The notes below the pieces were generated by a model that searched no databases, was not told the DNA's origin, and saw nothing but the letters and a program-made list of their open reading frames with translations. Shown piece after piece: positions 45,356 to 53,211 of a stretch of 55,020 nt of DNA. Numbering within the stretch: position 1 is the first letter of the stretch; every line of letters starts with the position of its first letter. Source of the DNA: a virus; IMG/VR virus record IMGVR_UViG_3300009156_000035, positions 1 through 55,020 of that record, one strand, 5' to 3'. Made by a program: the position numbers and the translations under genes.

Positions 45356-46212
45356 CCCAAACACCAGTGGCAGCCCTCCTTGCCGTAGAACTTCATGTAC
45401 CCGGCCGTCAGCGCCTGCGCGAGCGGGTCGAGCCACGGCTGGTACTCGGCGGGGCCACCGCGATCGGGCCACCTGGGAAGGGTGAAGCCGTGAGCGCGCA
45501 TGTCCTCGACCATGTGCCGATAGTAGGGCGCGAAGGTGCTGAAGCGAAACTGCATCCAGCCGCCCACGGTGTCGGCTCCGAGGAAGTCGTCGCCGATGTG
45601 GTAGCCCCGCCAGGGTCGTCCTCCGTACCAGACCCAGTCGCCGTGCCCGCCCTCGCGATCGGAGGTGCGCAGGAGGAAGTCGCAGACGTCCTGCCTGGCG
45701 TAGACCTTGCTGCAGACGTAGCGGACGGCGGTGACCCAGTCGTTGATCAGCGGCAGCTCGTGGTCAAGCCTGTACTCGGCTGCCTCCGCCAGCCGGTGGT
45801 GCAGGTGGAGCTTCGCGCGGGCGAGTGTGCACGAGCGCTGCCAGGCCACCGACCAGCACTTTGCCTTGTTCGGGGCCAGCACCCAGCGGTGCCTCGGGTT
45901 CTTGAAGAACGCCACGACGGACAGCGACTTCCGCATCTGCGGCGCAAGCCACTTGCGATCGGCGCGTCCCAACTTCCAGACGCGTCCGAGTGTGTCGGGG
46001 AGGACCAGCGCCGCCTGCCGCTTGGAGGCGGAGCTGAGGCGGATCAGAGTCGGGGGGGCCTGCGCTTCCGGCGTGAACGACACGGGCGGGAAGTGCATCT
46101 GGCGTTCGATGACATCGTCTTCATGCTGCTGTGCTGACGTTGACGGTGAGGCCCAGGCCGCTGATGCGGATAGCGCCAACACCGGTAGAAGCAGTGCGAT
46201 GGCCCTCTTCAC
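45352..46212 (-). CDS. Secreted lysozyme/transglycosylase-like protein
   Basis: 286 residues from the GTG at 46212; AGGAGGATGACCA precedes it, which decides the start. Residues 1-22 are a signal peptide (KRAIALLLPVLALSASAAWA). The C-terminal 110 residues look like a lytic transglycosylase-type fold: LLRTSDREGGHGDW (possible catalytic Glu), GGWMQFRFSTFAPYY, then DPLAQALTAGYMKFYGKEG and CHWC. It would act on peptidoglycan outside the membrane. The middle region (60-170) is unassigned. Could be an endolysin exported by Sec or a virion-associated enzyme. Confidence 0.6.
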   Translation of the reverse strand: MKRAIALLLPVLALSASAAWASPSTSAQQHEDDVIERQMHFPPVSFTPEAQAPPTLIRLSSASKRQAALVLPDTLGRVWKLGRADRKWLAPQMRKSLSVVAFFKNPRHRWVLAPNKAKCWSVAWQRSCTLARAKLHLHHRLAEAAEYRLDHELPLINDWVTAVRYVCSKVYARQDVCDFLLRTSDREGGHGDWVWYGGRPWRGYHIGDDFLGADTVGGWMQFRFSTFAPYYRHMVEDMRAHGFTLPRWPDRGGPAEYQPWLDPLAQALTAGYMKFYGKEGCHWCLG

Positions 46213-46552
46213 TGGTCATCCTCCTGCTCGGGGACGGGATAGGCACGCTTCGGCGTGCTGCGCCGGGGTGGACCATCGACGCGATCTCAATCACCTCGTG
46301 GCGAGAGAGACCGGAGTCGTGGAGCCACCAGTCGGCGTACTCCTCCGTCTGGTCCGGCGTGCAGGGTTGGGCCGTCTCGACCCGGCGACAGGTCTCACAG
46401 AGCCGTCGCGTTTCGCCCTTCTGGATACGCCGTGCCTGGCGGACACTTGTCTCGTAGTACTCCTTGCATTCGCCGCAGCGGATCAGCGCCACCCGCGCGT
46501 CGCGGGGGCGCTGGTAGTCCCTGCGCTTGACCTCCCACGTTTCCGCTTCCAT
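46121..46552 (-). CDS. Zinc-finger protein next to TerL
   Basis: 143 residues from the ATG at 46552 (overlaps the TerL stop by one base). N-terminal half with CGECKEYYETSVRQAR and LCETCRR, a four-Cys zinc site between basic helices. The last 30 residues overlap the lysin-like gene in another frame. Likely DNA-binding. Confidence 0.55.
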   Translation of the reverse strand: MEAETWEVKRRDYQRPRDARVALIRCGECKEYYETSVRQARRIQKGETRRLCETCRRVETAQPCTPDQTEEYADWWLHDSGLSRHEVIEIASMVHPGAARRSVPIPSPSRRMTSEEGHRTASTGVGAIRISGLGLTVNVSTAA

Positions 46553-48096
46553 CAGATCTCGCCCTCCGGGATGAAGATCCCCCCCAGGCCTACGTGAGGG
46601 TTGGCGTTGACCCAGTTGATCGCCTGGCTCCAGGCGTCGACCTGGTCGTCGTTCGCGCCCCGGTTGAACTGGGCGCACTCTTCGATGAAGTCCTGCACCC
46701 AGCCAGGGGTCTGGGCCGAGTCGCAGTCGGTCTGGTTGGCGTTCGCGACGCCCGGCAGGAAGCAGTTGTTCGACTCCAGGGTCGGCTGCGCCGTGCTCGC
46801 CCGCAGGTACTTGTCCGTGCTCACGGTGACGTCGACGACGCCAGTGATCTCGCGCTTCAGCTCGGCGATGATGTCCGCGCCGTTGCCCGACTTCTCAATC
46901 AGGTGGTTGAGCGGCAGGTAGGGCCAGATCCCTCGGATCCAGCCGTTGAACTCCTTCATCGCGCGCTTGGTCGCGCCGTAGAGCATCTGCTCGCGGTGGC
47001 TGCGGAGGAGGAAGAAGTCGGCCCCCTTGACGCCCCAGACCTGGCCGACCACGTAGTCGCTCGACGTCTTGTCCTTGAAGGCCGTGTCCCAGCTCGTCAC
47101 GATCCGGTCGAAGGCGAAGCTGCTCGGCTTCTCGTCGAAGCGCTTGCGGTCGAAGTAGCGCCAGTCCGCGCGCTTGAGCAGGTCGCCCTCACGGGCGGAC
47201 GGGCGCTGCTGCAGCTGCCCTGCCGCCTCGTGCGCGCCGAGCTTCTTGGCCCGGTTCTTGTTCTCGCGATCGCTGACGCGGGCAGGCCAAAGCAGCTCCC
47301 CCTCCTGCACGCGCTCGTCCTGCGGCCAGACGAACGGATGCGACGGCTCGTAGCGCTCCGGCAGGCAGACGATCTCCCAGTCGTCGTAGTACTGCAGCGC
47401 GTAGCCCGCCAGGTCGTTCGTGTGGAGGCGCTGCATGATGATCACCTCGGCCAGCTCGCCGGGGTCGGCTGCTCGGGTGGCCAGCGTGCCGGAGTACCAC
47501 TTGTTCGCCTTCTCCAGCTTCGAGCCGGAGGCGATCTCCATCGGCTTGAGCGGGTCGTCGATCACGATCCTGTGCGCGTGACGGCCGGTGACGCCGCCGT
47601 CGGGGGAGGTGACGTAGCGGCGACCGCCTGCGGTCGTGACGTAGTCGCCCTTCTGGTTGGCGTCCTCGCGCATGCTGACCTGCCAGCGGCGCTGGTACCA
47701 CTCGCTGAGCACGACGTCGCGCGTCTTGGCCGAGAAGTCGAGGCCGAGGCTCTCCTCGTAGGAGCCGGTGATGTAGCGCAGCCACGGTCTCCGCGTCCAC
47801 TCCCAGGCGGGCCACAGGATGCTGGCGAGGATGCTCTTCATGGAGCCGGGCGGCACCCAGATCTGCAGGTGCCTCACGTCACCGGTCGAGACCCAGGTGA
47901 GTGCCTCGCAGATCGCGGGGATGTGCCAGTTGTCCTTGAACGGCGTGTGTGGCTCTATCTCCCGCCACGCCGCCTTGACGAAGGCGTAGTAGCTGTGGCT
48001 GAGCAGCTCCGCCTCGGTGCGGAGCTGGTCCTCGGCCTCGAAGCGGAGGCGCATCTCCCCTGCGGTGAGGGGGCGCTCCTCCTCGGTGATCGTCAC
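46552..48096 (-). CDS. Terminase large subunit
   Basis: 514 residues from the GTG at 48096 (GTGA overlap). ATPase: Walker A-type PPGSMKS at 82-88, an altered form of the usual PPRHGKS, and Walker B IVIDDP at 177-182. Nuclease: TSWDTAFKDK near 335-342 with SSDYVVGQVW after it, and GANDDQVDAWS near 485. Powers DNA packaging through the portal and cuts the concatemer. TerS and the two small capsid-like genes lie directly upstream. Confidence 0.9.
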   Translation of the reverse strand: MTITEEERPLTAGEMRLRFEAEDQLRTEAELLSHSYYAFVKAAWREIEPHTPFKDNWHIPAICEALTWVSTGDVRHLQIWVPPGSMKSILASILWPAWEWTRRPWLRYITGSYEESLGLDFSAKTRDVVLSEWYQRRWQVSMREDANQKGDYVTTAGGRRYVTSPDGGVTGRHAHRIVIDDPLKPMEIASGSKLEKANKWYSGTLATRAADPGELAEVIIMQRLHTNDLAGYALQYYDDWEIVCLPERYEPSHPFVWPQDERVQEGELLWPARVSDRENKNRAKKLGAHEAAGQLQQRPSAREGDLLKRADWRYFDRKRFDEKPSSFAFDRIVTSWDTAFKDKTSSDYVVGQVWGVKGADFFLLRSHREQMLYGATKRAMKEFNGWIRGIWPYLPLNHLIEKSGNGADIIAELKREITGVVDVTVSTDKYLRASTAQPTLESNNCFLPGVANANQTDCDSAQTPGWVQDFIEECAQFNRGANDDQVDAWSQAINWVNANPHVGLGGIFIPEGEI

Positions 48097-48311
48097 GCGC
48101 CGTCGCCGCCGTTCACGAACGCGACCCCTTCGAACACCTCGCCGAAGATCTCGTAGTCGCTGACGCCCTGCAGCTGCGAGTCGCGGACGAGGCCCAGGTC
48201 GAGGGTGCCGCCGTCGAGGTGGATCCACGAGCCGCCGACGGGAACGTCGTCGACCATCGCGAGCGGCTCTGGTAGCCCGAGCGCGCGCCGGTAGAGCGCC
48301 TCACGGTTCAC
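48093..48311 (-). CDS. Mini-protein resembling the C-terminus of the capsid protein
   Basis: 72 residues from the GTG at 48311. Residues 1-15 carry the LYRRALGLPEP motif. Residues 28-68 (LDGGTLDLGLVRDS, then DYEIFGEVFEGVAFVN) closely match the end of the major capsid protein (LDGGTLELGIVRDS, DYRIFGESFEQVAFVG). The rest of the coat fold is absent. Overlaps its neighbours as GTGA on both sides, so it is kept as a real small gene and not a random remnant. Confidence 0.65.
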   Translation of the reverse strand: MNREALYRRALGLPEPLAMVDDVPVGGSWIHLDGGTLDLGLVRDSQLQGVSDYEIFGEVFEGVAFVNGGDGA

Positions 48312-48544
48312 TGGTCAAGCTCCTCGGGGATCGGCAGGAGCAGCTCCGGGGGGAGGTCGAAGCCGTGGGCGATCTTCTTGATCGCGTCCATGCGGATCGT
48401 GTGGAGCTGGTAGACGGGGCTGAGTGGAGCGCAGATTCCCCCGGTCGCGAACTCGAAGCGCAGGTCATGGATCCGGTCTCGCAACCCGAGCGCCTCCCGG
48501 TACTGCCGCTGGCGGTGGTACAGCGTCAGCGAGTCGAGGCTCAC
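48308..48544 (-). CDS. Mini-protein resembling an inner capsid segment
   Basis: 78 residues from the GTG at 48544. Contains RQRQYREALGLRDR, then FATGGICAPLSPVYQL, similar to VASGGLCAPVTPYYDL of the major capsid protein. The C-terminus (HGFDLPPELLLPIPEELDQ) is unrelated. Together with the next gene it looks like two ends of a capsid gene with the middle lost. Confidence 0.6.
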   Translation of the reverse strand: MSLDSLTLYHRQRQYREALGLRDRIHDLRFEFATGGICAPLSPVYQLHTIRMDAIKKIAHGFDLPPELLLPIPEELDQ

Positions 48545-49044
48545 TGCGTGATCTCCCTGACCACCTCGGCGTCGATCACCTTGTCGTCGGGCAAGGTGGC
48601 GAGGATGTCACGGATCGCGCGCAGCTGCTCGGTCGGCAGCGAGCGCGGGTCGAGCACCAGTCCGTGCTCGTGCCGGGTGCGCTGGTCGATCCGCCGGGTG
48701 CGTTTGTAGTCCATCTCCCCAAGCCGCGCCTCCGCCATCAGCACCAGCAGGCGGGGAGAGGCTTCGTCCCTGCGGTCGAAGGCGCGCTCCATCACCTCGT
48801 GCCGGATCCGCTCCTGCACCTGCTCCTCGAAGTCCGGCAGCAGCTGGTTGTAGAGCGCGCGGAACTCCTGATCGTGGCGCAGCAGGCTGACGAAGCGACG
48901 GCCGGTGGAGCCGACCGCGCGCGCTGCAGCGACGTGAGACATCCCCTCTTCGCGGCAGGCCAGGTAGCGAAGCTGCTGCTCCCGAGTCGGCTTACGAGAG
49001 GCTGGAACCAGTCGCGTGTACGTCTCTTGGAGAGTTTCGCCCAC
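48541..49044 (-). CDS. Terminase small subunit-like
   Basis: 167 residues. N-terminal helix-turn-helix (QQLRYLACREEGMSHVAAAR, then STGRRFVSLLRHD), central helices for oligomerisation (FEEQVQERIRHEVMERAFDR), and a C-terminal part with LPTEQLRAIRDILATLPD. Position before TerL and size fit TerS, which recognises the packaging site. No other family fits as well. Confidence 0.7.
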   Translation of the reverse strand: MGETLQETYTRLVPASRKPTREQQLRYLACREEGMSHVAAARAVGSTGRRFVSLLRHDQEFRALYNQLLPDFEEQVQERIRHEVMERAFDRRDEASPRLLVLMAEARLGEMDYKRTRRIDQRTRHEHGLVLDPRSLPTEQLRAIRDILATLPDDKVIDAEVVREITQ

Positions 49045-49083
49045 GGATGGGAGTAGAGATTAGCGCTCTGACCGGCGGTTTAG
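49045..49083. other. Short gap, no gene seen
   Basis: Only AT-poor spacer with tagcgctctgac; no promoter consensus or stem found. The packaging site could be in or near this region but nothing shows it. Confidence 0.3.
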
Positions 49084-49914
49084 CTAGAGCGGCAGGTCGT
49101 CTTCAGGGGAGGCCGGAGGGGTAGGGGCGTCAGCTGACGCGGCACCGCTCTCCCCCTCCGGGGCTGGTGGCACAGCCACTTCCTCCCCCGAAGTCTCGGG
49201 CACGGGCGCGGCGTGGCGCTCGTAGGCCTCGTTGAGCGCGGTCACGATCACGTCCTTCGCGCTGCGCACCTTGTAGGCCTGCTTCAGCAGCCGCACCTGC
49301 TCCTCGTACCGGTCGTGCTCGTCCTGCGTCAGGTCGATCGGCACCTTCTTGTAGCTCTTGGTCGCCCGCACGCGCGCGGCTGCTTCCTCGGCGGTCTCGG
49401 CGGGAGGCCCCTTCCACGGCTCGACTTGGGCCGGTGGTGCCTCGACTCCGGATTCGGCGCGGAGCTGCTCGACGGTGTCGATGTCCCAGCCGGTGCCCTG
49501 CAGGTTGTCGCCGATCAGGTCGAGTAGCGCGAGCTGCTGCTGCACGGAGGCGTCCTCGTCGCCCACGCGCGCGAGGCGGTTGTCCGCCATCAGGTAGGCG
49601 AGCGCCTCCCCTTCGTCGGAGAACTCGGCAGCGATCGCGGCGATATGCGTCCAGCCCAGCTCCTCGGCGGCGCGCGTCACGTGGTGGCCGGTGCGGATCG
49701 TGGTGCCGTCGGAGGCGTCGATCGTGATCGGCCTCGTCTGGCCAAAGCGGGTCAGGCTGGCCTTGAGACGGCCGACGTGCGCCTTGCCCTTGTCGGGGTT
49801 GCCCTCGGTCGGCTGCAGCAGGCTGATCCGGCACAGGTACGGCCGCAGCTGCTCAGCGCCGCGCCAGGTGTGCTGATCGTCGGTCTTCGACTGAATCTCA
49901 GTCTGTTCGCTCAC
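49084..49914 (-). CDS. ParB/sulfiredoxin-like protein
   Basis: 276 residues from the GTG at 49914. N-terminal ParB-type domain: LQPTEGNPDKGKAHVGRLKA, RFGQTRPITID, IRTGHHVTRAAEELGWTHIA, then LAYLMADNRLARVGDED. Residues 170-230 are helical; the last 50 are Pro/Ala/Glu-rich. Such proteins in phages sit before terminase genes and often bind or modify DNA. Confidence 0.75.
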   Translation of the reverse strand: MSEQTEIQSKTDDQHTWRGAEQLRPYLCRISLLQPTEGNPDKGKAHVGRLKASLTRFGQTRPITIDASDGTTIRTGHHVTRAAEELGWTHIAAIAAEFSDEGEALAYLMADNRLARVGDEDASVQQQLALLDLIGDNLQGTGWDIDTVEQLRAESGVEAPPAQVEPWKGPPAETAEEAAARVRATKSYKKVPIDLTQDEHDRYEEQVRLLKQAYKVRSAKDVIVTALNEAYERHAAPVPETSGEEVAVPPAPEGESGAASADAPTPPASPEDDLPL

Positions 49915-50315
49915 TTCGCCACCTCCAGTGGGAACTTCCGTTCGATGTAGTCCGCCGCCGCTTCCTCGCCCAGCTTACTCACCAGGTAGGCGTACTCCGC
50001 GTCGGTCAGCTTGACCCCTTTCAGCACCCCGGTGCCGTGGTACTCGTCGTGGGGCTTCTTCGAGAGAGGGAGGATGTTGTCCTCGACGTCATCGCCCCCC
50101 TGCGAGCGCAGGAGGATGTGATGCCCATCCGTAGCGCGTTTCCCTGTCGCGCGGCAGGTCTGGTCGCTCGCTAGCTTCCTGTCGCGAGCGGCCGAGTCCA
50201 GCTTCCTCCCCCTCCCTGTGCGCGCCTGGCGTTCCGGGCGCGTCTCTTTCGCTGGCTGGGGCTGGCCAGGTTCCTTGCCACCCTTCCAGTCAGGCTCGTA
50301 GCTCCGCTTGCCCAA
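49911..50315 (-). CDS. HNH endonuclease
   Basis: About 134 residues if it starts at the TTG at 50315; start uncertain. Basic N-terminal 50 residues, then the nuclease centre CRATGKRATDGHHILLRSQG, DNILPLSKKPHDEYHG. The His-His pair, Asn and final His fit the HNH fold. HNH enzymes near terminase genes often help packaging. Last residues overlap the ParB start. Confidence 0.7.
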   Translation of the reverse strand: MGKRSYEPDWKGGKEPGQPQPAKETRPERQARTGRGRKLDSAARDRKLASDQTCRATGKRATDGHHILLRSQGGDDVEDNILPLSKKPHDEYHGTGVLKGVKLTDAEYAYLVSKLGEEAAADYIERKFPLEVAK

Positions 50316-50320
50316 GGCGC

Positions 50321-50482
50321 TCAGTACATCTCCTCGCCCTGGCGGTTGTAGTTCTTCCGGTTGCCGCACCCCTGCTCCATGCACTGGAAGATGCTGACCG
50401 GCTTCTTCTCGCCTCGGTTCTTGCGGCCCGTGCGCTTCATCTCGACGCCACAGCTGGGGCACTTCGGGATCGGCTTGATCAC
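50321..50482 (-). CDS. Small zinc-ribbon protein
   Basis: 53 residues from the GTG at 50482. PKCPSCGVEMKRTG and FQCMEQGCGNRK give a four-Cys zinc ribbon, with basic residues between. Starts with GTGA overlap on the RusA gene. May bind DNA or RNA. Confidence 0.6.
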   Translation of the reverse strand: MIKPIPKCPSCGVEMKRTGRKNRGEKKPVSIFQCMEQGCGNRKNYNRQGEEMY

Positions 50483-50967
50483 GTGACCATGACCGCCACC
50501 CGCACCTCCGCTCGCGGCGGGTCGCCGTAGCGCTTCCTGACGATCTGCTCGACGATCTGGGCGTCGTCGCGCCAGAGGATGCCGCTGAGCGCGTCTTCGA
50601 GCGGGCGCAGCAGCTTGGTCGTGTCGGGGCGGACTGCCGGGTAGCGGGGCGCGCGGTGCTTGACCCCGTGCACGCCGAAGTGGGCCTTCGGCCGGGGCAT
50701 GTAGAAGTCGACGACGAGCATCAGCGGCCCCTCGTACATCGGCCGGGTGCCGATCAGACTGGAGGCCACCATTTCGATCTCGTTCTTCCAGGGCTTCAGC
50801 CGCTTCTCGTTCATGTCGACGACGACGACACCGACTTTGCCGCTCTCCTTGTTCTTGCGGGTGAAGGCGCGCTTGGAGCCTCCGGGCTGCGGACGTCCGT
50901 AGACGGTGAACTCGCAGCCGAGCGCGGTGAAGCGGAAGCGCTGCTGCTCTGGCGCGAGGAGGCTCAT
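50479..50967 (-). CDS. RusA-like Holliday-junction resolvase
   Basis: 162 residues. RusA layout: VYGRPQPGGSKRAFT at the start, LMLVVDFYMPRPKAHF, then PDTTKLLRPLEDALSG and WRDDAQIVEQIVRKRYG with the acidic residues that bind metal. Resolves branched DNA before packaging. ATG start after GCGCC; overlaps the next gene upstream by four bases. Confidence 0.85.
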   Translation of the reverse strand: MSLLAPEQQRFRFTALGCEFTVYGRPQPGGSKRAFTRKNKESGKVGVVVVDMNEKRLKPWKNEIEMVASSLIGTRPMYEGPLMLVVDFYMPRPKAHFGVHGVKHRAPRYPAVRPDTTKLLRPLEDALSGILWRDDAQIVEQIVRKRYGDPPRAEVRVAVMVT

Positions 50968-51164
50968 GCGACCAGGCCGAGGTCACGCACGAGGCCGTCA
51001 ACGACACGTATGGGTAGGTCGGTGAGAATCCGCCCGTCCGAGAGGTAGACGTCGAGCAGACCGGGGATGTTCGTGACCTCAATGCGTGCGTGCTGCCAGG
51101 GCTGTCCGCACGACTGGCATGGCGTCCACAGCACCTCGGCCTTACAGCGTGGGCAACGCGTCAT
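50964..51164 (-). CDS. Small zinc-site protein
   Basis: 66 residues from the ATG at 51164 (ATGA overlap). TRCPRCKAEVLWTPCQSCG at the start gives two C-x2-C pairs, followed by a strand-rich C-terminal half. Function unknown. Confidence 0.55.
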   Translation of the reverse strand: MTRCPRCKAEVLWTPCQSCGQPWQHARIEVTNIPGLLDVYLSDGRILTDLPIRVVDGLVRDLGLVA

Positions 51165-51403
51165 ACCTCCTCCCCTCTGAGTGCCCTCTCCGCGATCACG
51201 CGCGAGCGGACCTCGTGCACGTAGCGCGCCTGGCCCGAGACGCCGGTTGTCTTCTTCACCGGCACCCGCTCCCGTTCGTCGCGGATTCGCTCCAGCGCGC
51301 GCTCGGCCAGCGAGAGGCGGCGGACAAGCTCGTCGAGCGGCCACTCTGGCCCCTGCCACACGCCCCAGGTGCGGATCTGGTTCGCCAGCTCCTCGGGGGT
51401 CAT
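51161..51403 (-). CDS. Hypothetical helical protein
   Basis: 80 residues from the ATG at 51403 (ATGA overlap). Helical (DELVRRLSLAERALERIRDE), basic C-terminal half. No family recognised. Confidence 0.55.
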   Translation of the reverse strand: MTPEELANQIRTWGVWQGPEWPLDELVRRLSLAERALERIRDERERVPVKKTTGVSGQARYVHEVRSRVIAERALRGEEV

Positions 51404-52023
51404 TCGACGATCGGGTCCTCGACCCCGAGGGCGTCGGCGAGGTTGTGGATCGCGCGGCTCTCGACGAGGTAGTACTCCGGCGTCTCGCTTACCTTGGCGC
51501 TGGCGTACACCTGCTCGGCGGCGGAGAGGACGCGCTCGACGACGTAGTTGCTCGGCAGGAAGGCGGTCGGCGGCGGCTCCGGGATCCGGCCCTTGGCGGC
51601 GTCCTCCAGCTGCTGCTTCGTCCAGCCGTTGTCGATCGCCAGCTGCAGGAACTTGTCGCACTCCTCCGGTTCGAGCATGCAGACGGCGCGGTGATGCGAC
51701 CAGTGCAGCTCCGGCACCCGACGGCGCGGCCCCGGCGGGATCTTCTCGGCCACCTGCATCAGGTACTGACGCATGCGGACGCTGAGGTTGAGCACCTCGC
51801 TGTACTGGTAGAAGTCGTCGCCGAAGATGCCGTGGCCCTGGATCAGCCAGTCGCCGACGGCCCAGCGCCAGCCCTCGCCCCAGGCGTAGAGCAGGGTGCC
51901 GATCGCCTCGTAGCGGGCGGGGGTGATGTCGGCCGGGAGGATCAGCCCGGCAGGGCTGAGGTTGCCGGTCTCCTCCAGCTGCGCGAGGAGTGCGTGCGGC
52001 CTGAGCTGCAGTTCCTGGCTCAT
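51400..52023 (-). CDS. DNA-binding-type protein, actinophage regulator-like
   Basis: 207 residues from the ATG at 52023, which overlaps the stop of the gene upstream; a longer frame is not needed. Contains WRWAVGDWLIQGH, then SVRMRQYLMQVAEKIPPGPR, ELHWSHHRAVCML and NGWTKQQLEDAAKG: the pattern of a family of helix-turn-helix proteins found in actinobacterial phages and mobile elements. Probably a regulator or replication factor. Confidence 0.55.
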   Translation of the reverse strand: MSQELQLRPHALLAQLEETGNLSPAGLILPADITPARYEAIGTLLYAWGEGWRWAVGDWLIQGHGIFGDDFYQYSEVLNLSVRMRQYLMQVAEKIPPGPRRRVPELHWSHHRAVCMLEPEECDKFLQLAIDNGWTKQQLEDAAKGRIPEPPPTAFLPSNYVVERVLSAAEQVYASAKVSETPEYYLVESRAIHNLADALGVEDPIVE

Positions 52024-52199
52024 GGTTCGAGCGCCCTTCGGTAGAGGTCTCGTCTCGCACTGAGGATGTGGCGCTGGCGCTTCCACTCGCGCTGGCGCAC
52101 CTGGGTTCGCCGCTCCCAGTCGGCCTTGCGCTCCTCCCGCGTCTTCCTCGGCACGCGGCCAGCCAGCCAGTCGTCGAGGGTGGCCCGCTCGTCACCCAC
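52020..52199 (-). CDS. Small basic helical protein with LYRRAL end
   Basis: 59 residues from the GTG at 52199. Arg/Glu/Lys helix (TREERKADWERRTQVRQREW) ending DLYRRALEP, a variant of the LYxxALG motif. Stop overlaps the next ATG; the start overlaps the gene upstream by eight bases. Confidence 0.55.
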   Translation of the reverse strand: MGDERATLDDWLAGRVPRKTREERKADWERRTQVRQREWKRQRHILSARRDLYRRALEP

Positions 52200-52419
52200 C
52201 GAGCGCCGCCTCGTACAGTCGCATCCGATCGTTCGCCTGCGTCCAGAGCGTGAAGCCGTTGACGACGCTGTCGCGATGAATCAGGAACCAGTGGTCGCCG
52301 ACCTTGGAGATGCGCGGCTTGCGCTCGCGGACGACCGGCGTCGGTGGATCCTCGCGCAGCTGGTGCGCGCGCATCTGCTGCAGCCGGTGCTCAGCGGCCT
52401 TCCGCTCCCAGTTCCTCAC
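52192..52419 (-). CDS. Small protein with LYEAALGG end
   Basis: 75 residues from the GTG at 52419. Basic N-terminal half, then WFLIHRDSVVNGFTLW and a C-terminal LYEAALGG. GTGA overlap. Function unknown. Confidence 0.55.
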   Translation of the reverse strand: MRNWERKAAEHRLQQMRAHQLREDPPTPVVRERKPRISKVGDHWFLIHRDSVVNGFTLWTQANDRMRLYEAALGG

Positions 52420-52625
52420 GCCACCTCCTTGGGGCAGGGAATGTGCACCGTATACCTCGGCACGTCGCTGGCGATCGTCTCGTGTCGGTGGTGGAGCACG
52501 CCTTCGGCGTCGAGGAAGTGATCGCCCTTCGGGTCCTGCTCGACGGCGATCGGCACGCGACGACCGTTCTCCAGTGGCACCCAGCTGATCAGGGCCTTGC
52601 AGCCGGGGCAGCGCATCATCCTCAC
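52416..52625 (-). CDS. Small Cys-containing protein
   Basis: 69 residues from the GTG at 52625; an ATG follows six bases later. RCPGCKALISWVP near the start, HHRHETIASD in the middle, IPCPKEV at the end. Could bind zinc through C-x2-C and His/Cys. Unknown role. Confidence 0.55.
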   Translation of the reverse strand: MRMMRCPGCKALISWVPLENGRRVPIAVEQDPKGDHFLDAEGVLHHRHETIASDVPRYTVHIPCPKEVA

Positions 52626-52828
52626 GCGCCCAGCGCCTCTCGGTAGAGGACCTGCCTTCGATACTCGTCGGTCGCGATCCCCATCAGCTTCCGGGCGTGC
52701 GCGTTGGAGATAGCGCCTTGCTTCAGCAGGGCCTGCAGGTGGTCGAATGCCTGCTGTGCTTGCACCGCGTCGGCGGCGACGTGCACAACGACCGAGCCGT
52801 CCGGCTGGAAGTCGATCCCGACGCTCAC
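52622..52828 (-). CDS. Small protein with LYREALGA end
   Basis: 68 residues from the GTG at 52828 (GTGA overlap). Strand GSVVVHVAADAV, then helices with LLKQGAISNAHARKLMG, ending VLYREALGA. Carries the recurring LYxxALG motif at its C-terminus. Function unknown. Confidence 0.55.
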   Translation of the reverse strand: MSVGIDFQPDGSVVVHVAADAVQAQQAFDHLQALLKQGAISNAHARKLMGIATDEYRRQVLYREALGA

Positions 52829-53211
52829 GGCTTCGGGTTGCGCCCACGCCGCACCAGCTCGTAGGGCAGCTGGTAGTGCGCGCTCAGCACGTGGATCACC
52901 GACGACGACTGCGTCGTCTTCCACTCGCGTGCGGCGCTCCAGAACGACGCCCAAAGAGGGTGGTAGTGCGGGATGCTCAGCTGCAACTGGTCGCTCAGCG
53001 TCGGCTCCGAGCGCGAGCGGTTGCCGGTTGCCGGACACTCCGTGCCGAAGTGCTCCGCAAGGATGCAGAGCGCCACGTCGCTCACCGACAGCTCCTGCCG
53101 CTCGGCGTCCGCGATCAGCGCCGCCTTGACGCCCTTGGGGACGTTACGGATGTTGAGCAGCCGATCGCGTCCCAGGTCTGTCGTGACCGCCTGTGCCTCT
53201 TCGTCTGGCAC
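52825..53211 (-). CDS. Ribbon-helix-helix-like DNA-binding protein
   Basis: 128 residues from a GTG at 53211, GGAGG upstream. Residues 18-56 (LLNIRNVPKGVKAALIADAE, then LSVSDVALCILAEHF) fit a ribbon-helix-helix fold. The rest is unassigned with several Trp/His residues. Possible regulator. Confidence 0.6.
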   Translation of the reverse strand: MPDEEAQAVTTDLGRDRLLNIRNVPKGVKAALIADAERQELSVSDVALCILAEHFGTECPATGNRSRSEPTLSDQLQLSIPHYHPLWASFWSAAREWKTTQSSSVIHVLSAHYQLPYELVRRGRNPKP

